Shown here: positions 42,308 to 51,416 of the stretch, piece by piece
How positions within the stretch are numbered: the stretch's first letter is position 1
Layout: every line of letters starts with the position of its first letter
Origin: Spongiibacteraceae bacterium UBA5047
GTDB lineage: Bacteria; Pseudomonadota; Gammaproteobacteria; Pseudomonadales; Spongiibacteraceae
Assembly (NCBI GenBank): GCA_002415025.1
Contig: DIBR01000002.1
Coordinates: forward strand, 234,205-298,204
DNA: 64,000 nucleotides
Direction of reading: 5' to 3'
Program-made: the position numbers and the translations under genes
Notes under the pieces: model-generated
Seen by the model: the letters and a program-made list of their open reading frames with translations, nothing else
Databases searched by the model: none
Told to the model about the DNA's origin: nothing

Positions 42308-42601
42308 TTATAGCGCAATCTGCGCCGTTGACCACGACTCCATCAGTGGGCCAGTAACAGATTCCATCAACTCGGCATGAGCCGGGTGCATCACATAATT
42401 TTTGAAATCGTCTTCGTTTTCGAAATCGAGCACCAGCATATAGTCAGCATTGCCGGGAAAAATCGACAGGTCGGCGCCAAAGCTGCTGTTAACAATACCG
42501 CTTACCCGGTTGGGCATATCGGTAAAGGCGGCGTTGACCTTCGCCAACTGTTCGTCGGTGATGGCTTCTTTCCATTTCATTAGTACCACGTGCTTGATCA
42601 T
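42308..42601 (-). CDS. Dabb (stress-responsive alpha/beta barrel) protein
   Basis: Single-domain 97-residue protein of the dimeric alpha/beta-barrel (Dabb) family. It opens MIKHVVLMKWKEAITDEQ and has DYMLVLDFENEDDFKNYVMHPAH, the family's most conserved stretch. GAGG lies upstream of the ATG. It begins 18 bases after the TRAP binding-protein gene ends, so the two are probably co-transcribed. Confidence 0.88.
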   Translation of the reverse strand: MIKHVVLMKWKEAITDEQLAKVNAAFTDMPNRVSGIVNSSFGADLSIFPGNADYMLVLDFENEDDFKNYVMHPAHAELMESVTGPLMESWSTAQIAL

Positions 42602-42619
42602 AACGTCCTCAGATAATGT

Positions 42620-43765
42620 CTATTTTTTCGACTTCGCAGTGTCGAGATTGCGGGTATTAATATACGCCTGCTCGGATATCCGGTGGTAATTACTCACGTT
42701 ATCGAGGAAGGGTTTCCACGACTGGTACACCTTTTTAGCCATCGGGTCGCTGGCGATCACTTCCTGAAGATACTCTTCCGACGCCTGACGCAGCGCAATC
42801 AGTACATCGTCGGGCAATGGGCGCACTTGCGTTTTGTGTTTGTCCAGTAGCAGGTTTAATGCTTTATTGTTGCGCGCGGTGTACTCATCCAGCATGTCCT
42901 GGTTGGCGTAGCGCGCCGCGATATCGACGATGGCGCGCAAATCTTTCGGCAGTGATTCGTAGGCTTTTTTATTGACGGTCATTTCCAGTGTGGGGCCGGG
43001 TTCGTGCCAACCGGGATAGTAATAATATTTGGCAACTTCGTGCAGGCCCAGTGACATATCGTTGTAGGGAGCAACCCATTCGGTAGCGTCAATAACGCCG
43101 GTTTGCAGTGAGGTGTACAGCTCTCCGCCGGGCAGGGTGACAGCCGTGCCGCCGGCGCGCTGAAACACTTCGCCGCCAACACCGGGAATGCGCATCTTCA
43201 AGCCTTTGAGATCGGCAACGGAGTTGATTTCCTTGTTAAACCACCCGGCCATTTGCACGCCGGTATTGCCGCCGGCAAGCGGCACCAGATTGAAGGGCGC
43301 GTAGGCTTCACGCCATAACTCCATACCACCGCCGTAGTGGAGCCAGGCGTTCATTTCCTGCGCCGTCATACCGAAAGGAACGGAGGTGAAGAACGGGGCT
43401 GATGCGAGTTTGCCCTTCCAGTAATAAGCGGCGCTGTGCCCCATTTCGGCATTGCCGAGTGACACCGCGTCAAAAACGCCGAGCGCGGGCACCAGCTCTC
43501 CGGCGCCGTAAACTTTTATTAGCAGGCGTCCGCCGCTCATATTGCGCACGGCTTTGGCAAAATGTTCCGGCGCGGTGCCGAGCCCGGGATAGTTTTTGGG
43601 CCAGCTGGTCACGAGCTTCCAGTGGTAGACCTTTTGATTGCCGGAGGCGGTCAGTGTGTCGCTGCTGAACTCTCCGGCGCGTTCGCTGACGTAAAGCCAG
43701 AACAGGCTGACGAGGGACGCGACGAGGGTGAGGATGATGAGGTTTTGTTTTTGTTGCTCGCGCAT
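42620..43765 (-). CDS. TRAP transporter substrate-binding protein (DctP/TakP-like)
   Basis: Periplasmic solute receptor of 381 residues. The N-terminus is an uncleaved-looking or long signal anchor (about 8-27). The mature part has YHWKLVTSWPKNYPGLG, GRLLIKVYGAGELVPALGVFDAVSLGNAEMGHSAAYYWKGK and MRIPGVGGEVFQRAGGTAVTLPGGELYTSLQTGVIDATEWV, matching the TakP subgroup that binds 2-oxo acids as dimers. The conserved Arg (KMRIPG) for carboxylate binding is present. The permeases lie 2.2 kb away on the other strand. Confidence 0.92.
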   Translation of the reverse strand: MREQQKQNLIILTLVASLVSLFWLYVSERAGEFSSDTLTASGNQKVYHWKLVTSWPKNYPGLGTAPEHFAKAVRNMSGGRLLIKVYGAGELVPALGVFDAVSLGNAEMGHSAAYYWKGKLASAPFFTSVPFGMTAQEMNAWLHYGGGMELWREAYAPFNLVPLAGGNTGVQMAGWFNKEINSVADLKGLKMRIPGVGGEVFQRAGGTAVTLPGGELYTSLQTGVIDATEWVAPYNDMSLGLHEVAKYYYYPGWHEPGPTLEMTVNKKAYESLPKDLRAIVDIAARYANQDMLDEYTARNNKALNLLLDKHKTQVRPLPDDVLIALRQASEEYLQEVIASDPMAKKVYQSWKPFLDNVSNYHRISEQAYINTRNLDTAKSKK

Positions 43766-43785
43766 GGCTCTCTCTATTTTTATTT

Positions 43786-43846
43786 TGTAGGAGCCTGCCC
43801 TGCAGACGAATGTTCAAACGGTTCGCCTGCAGGGCAGGCTCCTACA
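43786..43846. repeat. Inverted REP pair, second subfamily
   Basis: Two 25-base arms (43786-43810 and 43822-43846) are inverted with 24 of 25 positions matching and an 11-base spacer. The unit begins TGTAGGAGCCTGCCCTGCAG, differing from the TGTGGGAGCCAGCCC units elsewhere. It lies between the uvrD stop and the TRAP binding-protein start. Confidence 0.85.
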
Positions 43847-43853
43847 GGCCGGA

Positions 43854-46010
43854 TTAAATGGCTTCCAGTTTTGCGTACTGCAGCACCAGCCACTTACTGC
43901 CTTCATTTTCGAAGTTTACCTGTACCCGGGTGGCATTGCCCTGACCTTCGAAATTGAGAATGGTGCCTTCGCCAAAAATACTGTGCAGCACACGCTGGCC
44001 GAGAGACAAACCACTGTCTTCGTCTTCACTGCGCATGCTGGTGCTGGCAAAACTCACTGGCCGGCTGATCTGGGTATTGCAGCGCACTTCGCTCAGCAAT
44101 TCGTTGGGTATTTCTGAAAGAAAACGTGAGGGAGCGTTGTAATTTTCCTGTCCGTGCAGGCGTCGCGTTTCTGCGTAGGTCATAAACAGGCGTTGTTCGG
44201 CGCGGGTAATGCCGACATAGCACAAGCGGCGTTCTTCTTCGAGGCTGTTGGATTCTTCCATCGACATGCGGTGGGGAAAGAGGTTTTCCTCCATGCCACT
44301 GATAAACACGACCGGAAACTCCAGGCCTTTGGCCGAGTGCAGGGTCATCATCTGTACGCTGTCTTCAAACTCGTCGGCCTGCTGCTCGCCGGCATCCAGT
44401 GCGGCCTGGTCGAGAAAGGCGCGCAGCAGGGGTACGTCTTCGTCGTCGGTTTCAAATTGACCGGCGGCGGTTATCAGTTCCTGCAGGTTTTCGACTCTCG
44501 CCTGGCCTTTCTCCCCTTTTTCCTTTTTATGAAAGTCGATCAGGCCCGAGGCTTCAATGGCGTGTTCGACTTGCTCGTCCAGAGGCAGGTCGGCAATGGC
44601 CTGTTCCATTGATGCAATCAGTTCGCAAAACGCGCTGAGGGCACCGCTGGCGCGGGCGGGAAAGACCTTGTGGCGAAGGCAGTGTACCGCCGCTGCCCAG
44701 AGCGAGGTGCCTTGCTCGCGGGCTGTTGCGCGCAATTGCTCGATGGTGCGTGCGCCAATGCCGCGCGTGGGCGTGTTGATAACCCGTTCCAGTGCAGCGT
44801 CGTCGTCGCGTTGCATGCACAGGCGCAAATAGGCGAGGGCGTTGCGTATTTCCAGTCGATCATAGAATCGCTGGCCGCCATAAATGCGATAGGGCAGTCC
44901 GGCGCGAATCAGGTTTTCTTCGAGTACCCGCGACTGGGCGTTGCTACGGTAGAGAATGGCCATCTCTTTGCGGGCAAAGTCGCTAGTCAGGCTGTCGATG
45001 CGCTCGGTGATAAAGCGCGCTTCGTCCTGTTCGTTGAAGCCGGAGTAAATCTGGATGAGTTCGCCGTCTTCGCCCTCGCTCCACAGCTCCTTGCCAAGGC
45101 GATCGCGGTTGTTGGCGATCACGGCGTTGGCTGCGCTCAAAATGGTTTGGGTGGAGCGATAGTTCTGCTCGAGCCGTATCGTCTCAACATCGGCAAAATC
45201 TTTGGAGTATTGCTGAATATTCTCGATGCGGGCGCCACGCCAGCCATAAATTGACTGGTCGTCGTCACCCACGGCCGTAATGGGGATCTGCTTGCCGGCC
45301 AACAGTCTGAGCCAGGCGTATTGAATCGTATTGGTATCCTGAAACTCGTCAACCAGCAGGTGGCGAAAGCGGTGCTGGTAGTGGCCGAGCAGCGCAGAAT
45401 TGTTCAACCACAGTTCATGGGCGCGCAACAGCAGTTCGGCAAAGTCGACCACGCCCTGCTGCTTGCAGATTTCCTCATAGCGACGGTAGACCTTGAGCAT
45501 GGTGGTTAAAAACAGATCGCTGCCGAAATCTTCGATGTGGTCGGCGCGTTTGCCTTCGTCTTTCTGGCCGTTGATAAACCACTGCGACTGACGCGGAGGC
45601 CAGCGGCTTTCATCCAGTTCCAGTTCGCGATGGATGCGCTTGGTCAGACGCAACTGGTCGTCGCTGTCGAGTATTTGAAAGTTGTCGGGCAGCCCGGCGT
45701 CCTGAGCGTGGGCCTTGAGCAGACGGTGGGCGAGGCCGTGAAAGGTGCCCACCCACATGCCCTGATGGCTGTAACCCAATAATTCGTCGATACGGCCGCG
45801 CATTTCGCGGGCGGCCTTATTGGTAAAGGTGACGGCAAGAATGCTGTGCGGCGAAAAGCCCTCGGCCTGAATCAGCCAGGCAATACGATGCACCAGCACG
45901 CGGGTTTTGCCGCTGCCGGCGCCGGCCAGAACCAGGCTATTGCCGGGCGGAGCGGCTACCGCCTGGCGCTGGGCGTCGTTGAGACCGTTGAGAATATGAG
46001 ATACGTCCAT
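43854..46010 (-). CDS. uvrD: DNA helicase II
   Basis: Superfamily 1 3'-5' helicase of 718 residues acting in nucleotide excision and mismatch repair. It opens MDVSHILNGLNDAQRQAVAA. Walker A is AGAGSGKTRV (about 30-39). Later motifs are LAVTFTNKAAREM, LLVDEFQDTN, GDDDQSIYGWRGA, LEQNYRST, LMTLHSAKGLEF and YVGITRAEQRL. The ATG at 46010 matches the family N-terminus; the frame stays open to 46625 but that part is antisense to the hexR-like gene. The C-terminus ends in the UvrD tail (QVNFENEGSKWLVLQYAKLE). Confidence 0.95.
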   Translation of the reverse strand: MDVSHILNGLNDAQRQAVAAPPGNSLVLAGAGSGKTRVLVHRIAWLIQAEGFSPHSILAVTFTNKAAREMRGRIDELLGYSHQGMWVGTFHGLAHRLLKAHAQDAGLPDNFQILDSDDQLRLTKRIHRELELDESRWPPRQSQWFINGQKDEGKRADHIEDFGSDLFLTTMLKVYRRYEEICKQQGVVDFAELLLRAHELWLNNSALLGHYQHRFRHLLVDEFQDTNTIQYAWLRLLAGKQIPITAVGDDDQSIYGWRGARIENIQQYSKDFADVETIRLEQNYRSTQTILSAANAVIANNRDRLGKELWSEGEDGELIQIYSGFNEQDEARFITERIDSLTSDFARKEMAILYRSNAQSRVLEENLIRAGLPYRIYGGQRFYDRLEIRNALAYLRLCMQRDDDAALERVINTPTRGIGARTIEQLRATAREQGTSLWAAAVHCLRHKVFPARASGALSAFCELIASMEQAIADLPLDEQVEHAIEASGLIDFHKKEKGEKGQARVENLQELITAAGQFETDDEDVPLLRAFLDQAALDAGEQQADEFEDSVQMMTLHSAKGLEFPVVFISGMEENLFPHRMSMEESNSLEEERRLCYVGITRAEQRLFMTYAETRRLHGQENYNAPSRFLSEIPNELLSEVRCNTQISRPVSFASTSMRSEDEDSGLSLGQRVLHSIFGEGTILNFEGQGNATRVQVNFENEGSKWLVLQYAKLEAI

Positions 46011-46124
46011 GGCGCCGTATTCTAGCGGAAAACACAGGACGATTGCGGGTTTTTGATGAGGGCCGGGGGTCAGACGTCCGCCCCGCTTTACGCTACAATG
46101 CACCAAAAGGAGCGCGCCAAGCCC

Positions 46125-46979
46125 ATGAAGCCCCGCAATATCATCCGCGCCATCGAAAATGGTCGTCACGAGCTGCGTAAATCCGAGCGCAAGGTCGCCG
46201 ATTTTGTGATCGGCAATGCCGAAGACGTTATTCACATGCGGATTGTCGATCTGGCTCAGGAAGCCAACGTCAGCGAACCAACGGTGGTGCGCTTTTGTCG
46301 CGCCATAGGCTGTGACGGCTTTCAGGCTTTTAAGCTGGCGCTGGCCCAGCATGTGGCACATAGTCCGCGCTACCAGCACTACCGCTTTACCGAGCAGGAT
46401 TCTGCCCACGAGTACACCTTCAAGGTTTTTGATGCGACCATGGAAACCCTGAAGCGGGTACGCGACAGCATTGATGTGATGGCCATTGAGAAAGCCGTTG
46501 AGGCTCTGTGTGGCGCCAATCGCGTCGAGTTTTATGGTTTTGGTGCCTCGGGAGCTGTCGCCACTGACGCCCAGCACAAATTTTTCCGCTTGCAGATTTC
46601 GTCCAGTGCTTACTCGGACCCTCATATTCAGGCCATGTCGGCCATGAGTTTGCGCCGGGGTGACGTGGTGGTGGCGATTTCGCAGTCGGGGCGAACCCGG
46701 GCACTCATTGACGCCATCAAGCTTGTTAAAGATACCGGCGCGACGGTGGTTGGTCTCGCTCCCAGCGCCACGCCCGTGGCCGATGCCTGTGACCTTCCGA
46801 TTTATATTGATGTAGAAGAAGATAACGAGAACTACACGCCGCTGCCTTCACGTATAGCCCATATGTCGGTCATTGATATATTGGCGGTGGGTGTGTCGCG
46901 TGCCAAGGGGCCTGCGGTGCGGGCGCATTTGGCGACCTTGAATCGCGGCCTGCAATCCTTGCGGGTGTCGCGGGAGTAA
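46125..46979 (+). CDS. hexR: RpiR/HexR-family transcriptional regulator
   Basis: Regulator of 284 residues. The N-terminal RpiR helix-turn-helix (about 1-75) has LRKSERKVADFVIGNAEDV and ANVSEPTVVRFCRAIGCDGFQAFK. The SIS sugar-phosphate domain (about 120-260) has FYGFGASGAVATDAQHKFFR and VVAISQSGRTRALIDAIKL. The layout equals HexR of pseudomonads, which controls Entner-Doudoroff and related genes in response to 2-keto-3-deoxy-6-phosphogluconate. Start could also be the ATG at 46098. No sugar-catabolic gene is adjacent. Divergent from uvrD. Confidence 0.85.
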   Translation: MKPRNIIRAIENGRHELRKSERKVADFVIGNAEDVIHMRIVDLAQEANVSEPTVVRFCRAIGCDGFQAFKLALAQHVAHSPRYQHYRFTEQDSAHEYTFKVFDATMETLKRVRDSIDVMAIEKAVEALCGANRVEFYGFGASGAVATDAQHKFFRLQISSSAYSDPHIQAMSAMSLRRGDVVVAISQSGRTRALIDAIKLVKDTGATVVGLAPSATPVADACDLPIYIDVEEDNENYTPLPSRIAHMSVIDILAVGVSRAKGPAVRAHLATLNRGLQSLRVSRE

Positions 46980-47004
46980 GCACCGCTGATGCCCGCAACG
47001 CGAT

Positions 47005-47095
47005 GCTTATGCGGGCCTACATGATCCTGCACTGCGGCATAATCTGTTTTATCCGGCAGCCAGCGTTCTACCAGCGAGCGTAGGCCGGAATAAGC
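47005..47095. repeat. Duplicated recG 3' scrap framed by REP-like arms
   Basis: Positions 47034-47076 repeat the last coding bases of recG at 47151-47193 with two differences in 43. In translation it gives ERWLPDKTDYAAV against ERWLSDKTDYAAV of RecG. It is enclosed by inverted arms at 47005-47020 and 47080-47095 (GTAGGCCGGAATAAGC type; 13 of 16 match). It is not a working gene. Confidence 0.8.
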
Positions 47096-47143
47096 GCAGC
47101 GTTTCCGGCAGCGCAACCCCAGCGATTGCCCACAACCTGATGC

Positions 47144-49216
47144 TTACACGGCGGCATAATCGGTTTTATCCGACAGCCAGCGTTCTACCAGCGCCTCGCA
47201 GTGGGTCGGTGAGCTTTCGCTGAGTGCGCGGGCGCAACGTTTAACCTCTTCCAGTAAGTCGCTGTCGCGTTGCAGGTCGGCAATTTTCAATTGCATCAGT
47301 CCGGTCTGGCGAGTGCCCAGCACTTCGCCGGGGCCGCGCAGCATCAAATCCTTTTCAGCGATCACAAAGCCGTCGGTGGACTCGCGCAGGGCGCGCAGCC
47401 GCTCTTTGCCGGTGCGTGACAAGGGCGATTGGTAAAGCAATACGCAGTGGCTTTCGAGAGCCCCGCGGCCCACTCGCCCCCGGAGCTGGTGCAACTGGGC
47501 CAGGCCCAGACGCTCGGCGTTTTCAATGATCATCAGGCTGGCATTCGGTACATCTACACCCACTTCGATGACGGTGGTGGCTACCAGCAAGTGCAATTCA
47601 TTGTTCTTAAAGGCCTGCATAATGTCGGCTTTTTCGGCTGGCTTCAGGCGGCCATGTATCAGGCCGACCTTCAATTGCGGCAGGGCGGTGCGCAGTTCTT
47701 CCCACACGGCCTCGGCGGCCTGGGCCTGCAGGGCTTCGGATTCTTCTATCAAGGTGCATACCCAGTACACCTGCTGGCCACGTTCGCAGACATTGCTTAC
47801 ACGCTCGACAATCTGCGAGCGGCGGGCATTGTCTATTACTACGGTATTCACGGGCGTGCGTCCGGGCGGCAGCTCGTCAATCACCGAGGTATCCAGGTCG
47901 GCATAGGCGGTCATGGCGAGTGTGCGCGGTATGGGCGTGGCGGTCATGACAAGTTGATGTGGGTGGCCATCCCCGGCCTGCGCTTTCTGTTTCAAGGCAA
48001 GCCGCTGGTGAACTCCAAAGCGGTGTTGCTCGTCAATAATGGCCAAGCCCAGCCGCGCGTACTGAACTTCTTCCTGAAATAGCGCGTGGGTGCCCACGAT
48101 AAGTTGGGCACTGCCGCTGGCGATATCGTCAAGACTGCGTTGGCGGGCGCGGCCTTTGAGCTTTCCTGCAAGCCAGCCCACTTCAATATTCAGGGGGGCG
48201 AACCAGTTCAGGAAATTCTGCCAGTGCTGCTCTGCCAGAATTTCAGTGGGCGCCATCAAGGCAACCTGATAGCCGTTGGCGATGGCTTGCAGGGCAGCCA
48301 TAGCGGCGACCATTGTTTTGCCGCTGCCGACGTCGCCTTGCACCAGCCGTAACATGGGTGCAGGTTGCGACAAATCTGCAGTAATTTCCTTGCCTACCCG
48401 TTGCTGGGCCGAGGTTAGTGCAAAGGGCAGGGTCTTCAGAAATTGCCGGGTCAGTGTTGCGTTCACGCGCAATGCCGGTGCGCCCTGACGGCGAGTCTCC
48501 GAGCGCGTTTGCAGCAAGGCAAGGTTGTGCGCCACCAGCTCCTCAAAGGCGAGCCTGCGCTGGCTGGGGTGCAAGCCCTCGCGCATGAGCGACAGGCTTG
48601 CGTCGGCAGGAGGCTTGTGAAGGTAACGCAGGGCTTCGCTCAGAGGGTAGGAGCCGGCGCGTTTGCCTTCGGGCAGCAGCTCCTGCGGCGGATGGTGGCT
48701 GAGGTAGAGCAAGGCCTGCTCACAGAGCTTGCGCCAGGTGCCTTGCCCGATGCCTTCAGTGCTGGGGTAAACGGGCGTCAGGTGCTCATCACATACCGGG
48801 CTTTGATTATCACCGGGCAGGGAATACTCCGGATGGTAAATTTCGAGTCCGGCGCCGCCGCGTCGTGGTTCACCGTAGCAGCGAATCTGCTCGCCGGCGG
48901 CCAACTGTTTTTTCTGTGCGGCTGAAAAATGGAAGAAGCGCAGGGATACAGTGCCAGTGCCGTCCTGAACCTTGCACATCAGGCTGCGGCGCTTGCCAAA
49001 GACAATATCGGCGGCGGCAATTTTGCCCTCTATAACGGCATCAACGCCGAGCTGCAGTGCGCCGATGGGCGTGATGCGTGTGCGATCCTGATAGCGTAGC
49101 GGGAGGTGAAAGAGTACATCCTGAATGCTGCGTATACCGTATTTCTGCAGTCTTTGTTGCAGGCGCGGACCAACGCCCTTGAGCTGTTCAACGCCGATCT
49201 GGTGAAGAGCCGTCAC
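47144..49216 (-). CDS. recG: ATP-dependent DNA helicase RecG
   Basis: Branch-migration helicase of 690 residues that regresses stalled forks and processes Holliday junctions. The N-terminal wedge OB-fold has LFHLPLRYQDRTRI and GTGTVSLRFFHFSAAQ. Walker A is GDVGSGKT, Walker B-type is IIDEQHRFG, and later motifs are MTATPIPRTL, LIHGRLKPAEK and HQLRGRVGRG. The GTG at 49216 gives a length like the E. coli enzyme; a TTG at 49285 would add 23 residues, and neither has a strong ribosome site. The 3' end is partly duplicated just downstream. Confidence 0.95.
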   Translation of the reverse strand: MTALHQIGVEQLKGVGPRLQQRLQKYGIRSIQDVLFHLPLRYQDRTRITPIGALQLGVDAVIEGKIAAADIVFGKRRSLMCKVQDGTGTVSLRFFHFSAAQKKQLAAGEQIRCYGEPRRGGAGLEIYHPEYSLPGDNQSPVCDEHLTPVYPSTEGIGQGTWRKLCEQALLYLSHHPPQELLPEGKRAGSYPLSEALRYLHKPPADASLSLMREGLHPSQRRLAFEELVAHNLALLQTRSETRRQGAPALRVNATLTRQFLKTLPFALTSAQQRVGKEITADLSQPAPMLRLVQGDVGSGKTMVAAMAALQAIANGYQVALMAPTEILAEQHWQNFLNWFAPLNIEVGWLAGKLKGRARQRSLDDIASGSAQLIVGTHALFQEEVQYARLGLAIIDEQHRFGVHQRLALKQKAQAGDGHPHQLVMTATPIPRTLAMTAYADLDTSVIDELPPGRTPVNTVVIDNARRSQIVERVSNVCERGQQVYWVCTLIEESEALQAQAAEAVWEELRTALPQLKVGLIHGRLKPAEKADIMQAFKNNELHLLVATTVIEVGVDVPNASLMIIENAERLGLAQLHQLRGRVGRGALESHCVLLYQSPLSRTGKERLRALRESTDGFVIAEKDLMLRGPGEVLGTRQTGLMQLKIADLQRDSDLLEEVKRCARALSESSPTHCEALVERWLSDKTDYAAV

Positions 49217-49425
49217 GGGTTGGTCTCGCCAGAGGCTGGATGCAGTCTGGTCATTAACCTTTGAAGTGACGTCAGCTGCGAGCAAGAAGCGTAGGGTAGA
49301 CGGCGTGTGATGTCGCGCTCTCCTGGATAGCGGCGAGGGTCTTTTCTTATGTGGTATTGTAGCGGGCTTTATTCAGTATGCCACAGCGTCCTGAACACCA
49401 AAGAGTACTTTATTTTGGAGAGATC

Positions 49426-50283
49426 GTGAGCCATCCGAAGCCAACATTGTTGTTATTGGGTTGTGGTCAGCTGGGCACGGCCCTTGGGCAGTACTACCTG
49501 AGCCGGGGATGGTCTGTTGTTGGTGTGCGCCGCAAGGCCGACAAACTGCCGGGGGAGTTTCATCGGCTGTCGGTGGATTTTGGCGATCCGGATTCGACGC
49601 GGCAGTTAGCCGCAATTGCCGCCGATTATGTGGTGATTACGCTGACGCCGGGCGGGCGCAGTGAAGAGGCCTACCAGCGGGCATTTGCCAGCGGTCTGGG
49701 CAACCTGCTGTCGGTGTTAAACCGCAGTTCGATCAAGCGCGTTCTGTTTACCTCCAGCACCAGCGTTTACCACCAGAATGATGGCAGTGTGGTGGATGAG
49801 GCCAGCCCCATAGAGCCATCAAGTTTCAGTGGTCGGGCGGTGCTGGGGGCAGAGCGCCTGCTGCGTGAATCAGGCTTGCCATTTACCGCAGTAAGGTTTG
49901 GTGGCATTTACGGTGGAGATTCGTTGAGATTGGCGCAGCGCGTGCGCGAGGGGCAGTGCGCACCGCCGGAGCCGGTGCACTACAGCAACCGTATTCATCG
50001 TGATGATTGCGTGCGTGTGTTGCAGCATCTTATTGAGCTGCATCATACAGGGCAGCGCGTCGACGAATGCTACCTGGCTGTGGACGATGATCCGGCCCCC
50101 ATCGCGGAGGTGCATCGCTGGTTGGCGGCAGAAATGAACATTCCTTACGCGACGGATGCGTCCTACCGGCATATGGCTGGCAGCAAACGTGGTGACAATC
50201 GCCGCTTGCGAGAGAGCGGGTTTGACTTCAACTACCCGGATTTTCGCAGCGGCTACCGTGCCGTGCTGGCACAGACACAGTAG
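49426..50283 (+). CDS. NAD(P)-binding epimerase-like protein (YeeZ-like)
   Basis: Extended SDR-type protein of 285 residues. The dinucleotide motif is LLLGCGQLGTALG. FTSSTSVYHQNDGSVVDEASP resembles E. coli YeeZ. The usual YxxxK is absent at the expected place, as in YeeZ proteins, so epimerase activity is doubtful. The GTG at 49426 has GGAG five bases upstream; the in-frame extension to 49378 lacks this. galE follows 57 bases on. Confidence 0.82.
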   Translation: MSHPKPTLLLLGCGQLGTALGQYYLSRGWSVVGVRRKADKLPGEFHRLSVDFGDPDSTRQLAAIAADYVVITLTPGGRSEEAYQRAFASGLGNLLSVLNRSSIKRVLFTSSTSVYHQNDGSVVDEASPIEPSSFSGRAVLGAERLLRESGLPFTAVRFGGIYGGDSLRLAQRVREGQCAPPEPVHYSNRIHRDDCVRVLQHLIELHHTGQRVDECYLAVDDDPAPIAEVHRWLAAEMNIPYATDASYRHMAGSKRGDNRRLRESGFDFNYPDFRSGYRAVLAQTQ

Positions 50284-50340
50284 TTGCCTGTCTATCCGCT
50301 TTGCTGAACAATACTCGCTACACCTCATTCTGGACGATTC

Positions 50341-51360
50341 ATGAGTCATATTTTCGTTACGGGCGGCGCCGGTTACATTGGCAGTCACACGGTTGTTGAA
50401 CTGCTCAATGCCGATTTCGACGTTACTATTTTTGACAACTTGTGCAATAGCAGCCGCGTTGTACTGGAGCGCATTCAAAAAATTACGGGCAAAACCCCTG
50501 ACTTTGTTGAGGGTGATATTCGCGATAGCGCCGCGCTGGCGGCAGCCTTTGCACGCAAACCGGTCGACGCCGTTATTCATTTCGCAGGCCTTAAAGCGGT
50601 TGGCGAGAGTATCGAGCAGCCTCTGGAGTACTACGACAATAACGTAAGCGGCTCAATTGTCTTGTGCGAAACCATGCAGGCGGCCGGCATACGCAAGATC
50701 ATATTCAGTAGCTCGGCGACGGTGTACGGTGAGTCTGCGTCTGTGCCCTACAAGGAAGATATGCCTCTGGGCCGCGCGTCTAACCCCTATGGCGCATCCA
50801 AGGCGATGATCGAGCGGATGCTTAGTGACCTTTGCGATTCGGACGGCCGCTGGTCGGTAGCAGCGTTGCGCTATTTTAATCCGGTGGGAGCGCACAAATC
50901 AGGCCTGATCGGCGAAGATCCTAAAGGCGTTCCCAATAACCTGATGCCCTTTATCAGCCGTGTTGCCGTGGGTAAATTGCCCGAACTCGCGATTTTTGGT
51001 CAAGATTACGACACCCCCGACGGCACCTGTCTGCGCGACTATTTGCATGTCTCTGACCTGGCAGATGGCCATAGGCGGGCATTGCCCGCGCTGGAAAAGC
51101 CGGGCTTTCAGGTGTACAACTTGGGAACAGGGCGGGGTTACTCCGTAATAGAAATGGTTCAGGCCTTCGAGCGTGTTGCAGGCCGCCCGGTGCCTCACCG
51201 GTTTGCGCCGCGGCGTGATGGTGACTTGCCGGCTGTGTGGGCGAATGCCGACAAAGCCAAAACTGAATTGGGATGGTCGGCCGATACGTCACTGGAAACC
51301 ATGATGGAAGACACCTGGCGCTGGCAGAGTGCTAATCCGGACGGCTATCCCCAGTTCTAG
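50341..51360 (+). CDS. galE: UDP-glucose 4-epimerase
   Basis: Interconverts UDP-glucose and UDP-galactose, supplying galactose for surface polysaccharides. The 339-residue protein has GGAGYIGSHT (residues 8-17), HFAGLKAVGES, the catalytic Ser/Thr region IFSSSATVYGE and YGASK (YxxxK). Also NLGTGRGYSVIEMV and RRDGDLPAVWANADKA. All are diagnostic of bacterial GalE. It stands without other galactose genes. Confidence 0.96.
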   Translation: MSHIFVTGGAGYIGSHTVVELLNADFDVTIFDNLCNSSRVVLERIQKITGKTPDFVEGDIRDSAALAAAFARKPVDAVIHFAGLKAVGESIEQPLEYYDNNVSGSIVLCETMQAAGIRKIIFSSSATVYGESASVPYKEDMPLGRASNPYGASKAMIERMLSDLCDSDGRWSVAALRYFNPVGAHKSGLIGEDPKGVPNNLMPFISRVAVGKLPELAIFGQDYDTPDGTCLRDYLHVSDLADGHRRALPALEKPGFQVYNLGTGRGYSVIEMVQAFERVAGRPVPHRFAPRRDGDLPAVWANADKAKTELGWSADTSLETMMEDTWRWQSANPDGYPQF

Positions 51361-51416
51361 CGGGGAAGATGCTCCGCGATAGCTCCTGATAACAATAAGT
51401 CATAGGGAGAATTATC

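Noticed and set aside
46011..46625. Upstream extension of the uvrD frame by about 205 residues
   Set aside because: The UvrD N-terminus begins at 46010 and the extension is antisense to the hexR-like gene.
46832..47116. Minus-strand frame containing ERWLPDKTDYAAV
   Set aside because: It is the duplicated recG 3' scrap running antisense into the hexR-like gene, with no ribosome site; treated as repeat.
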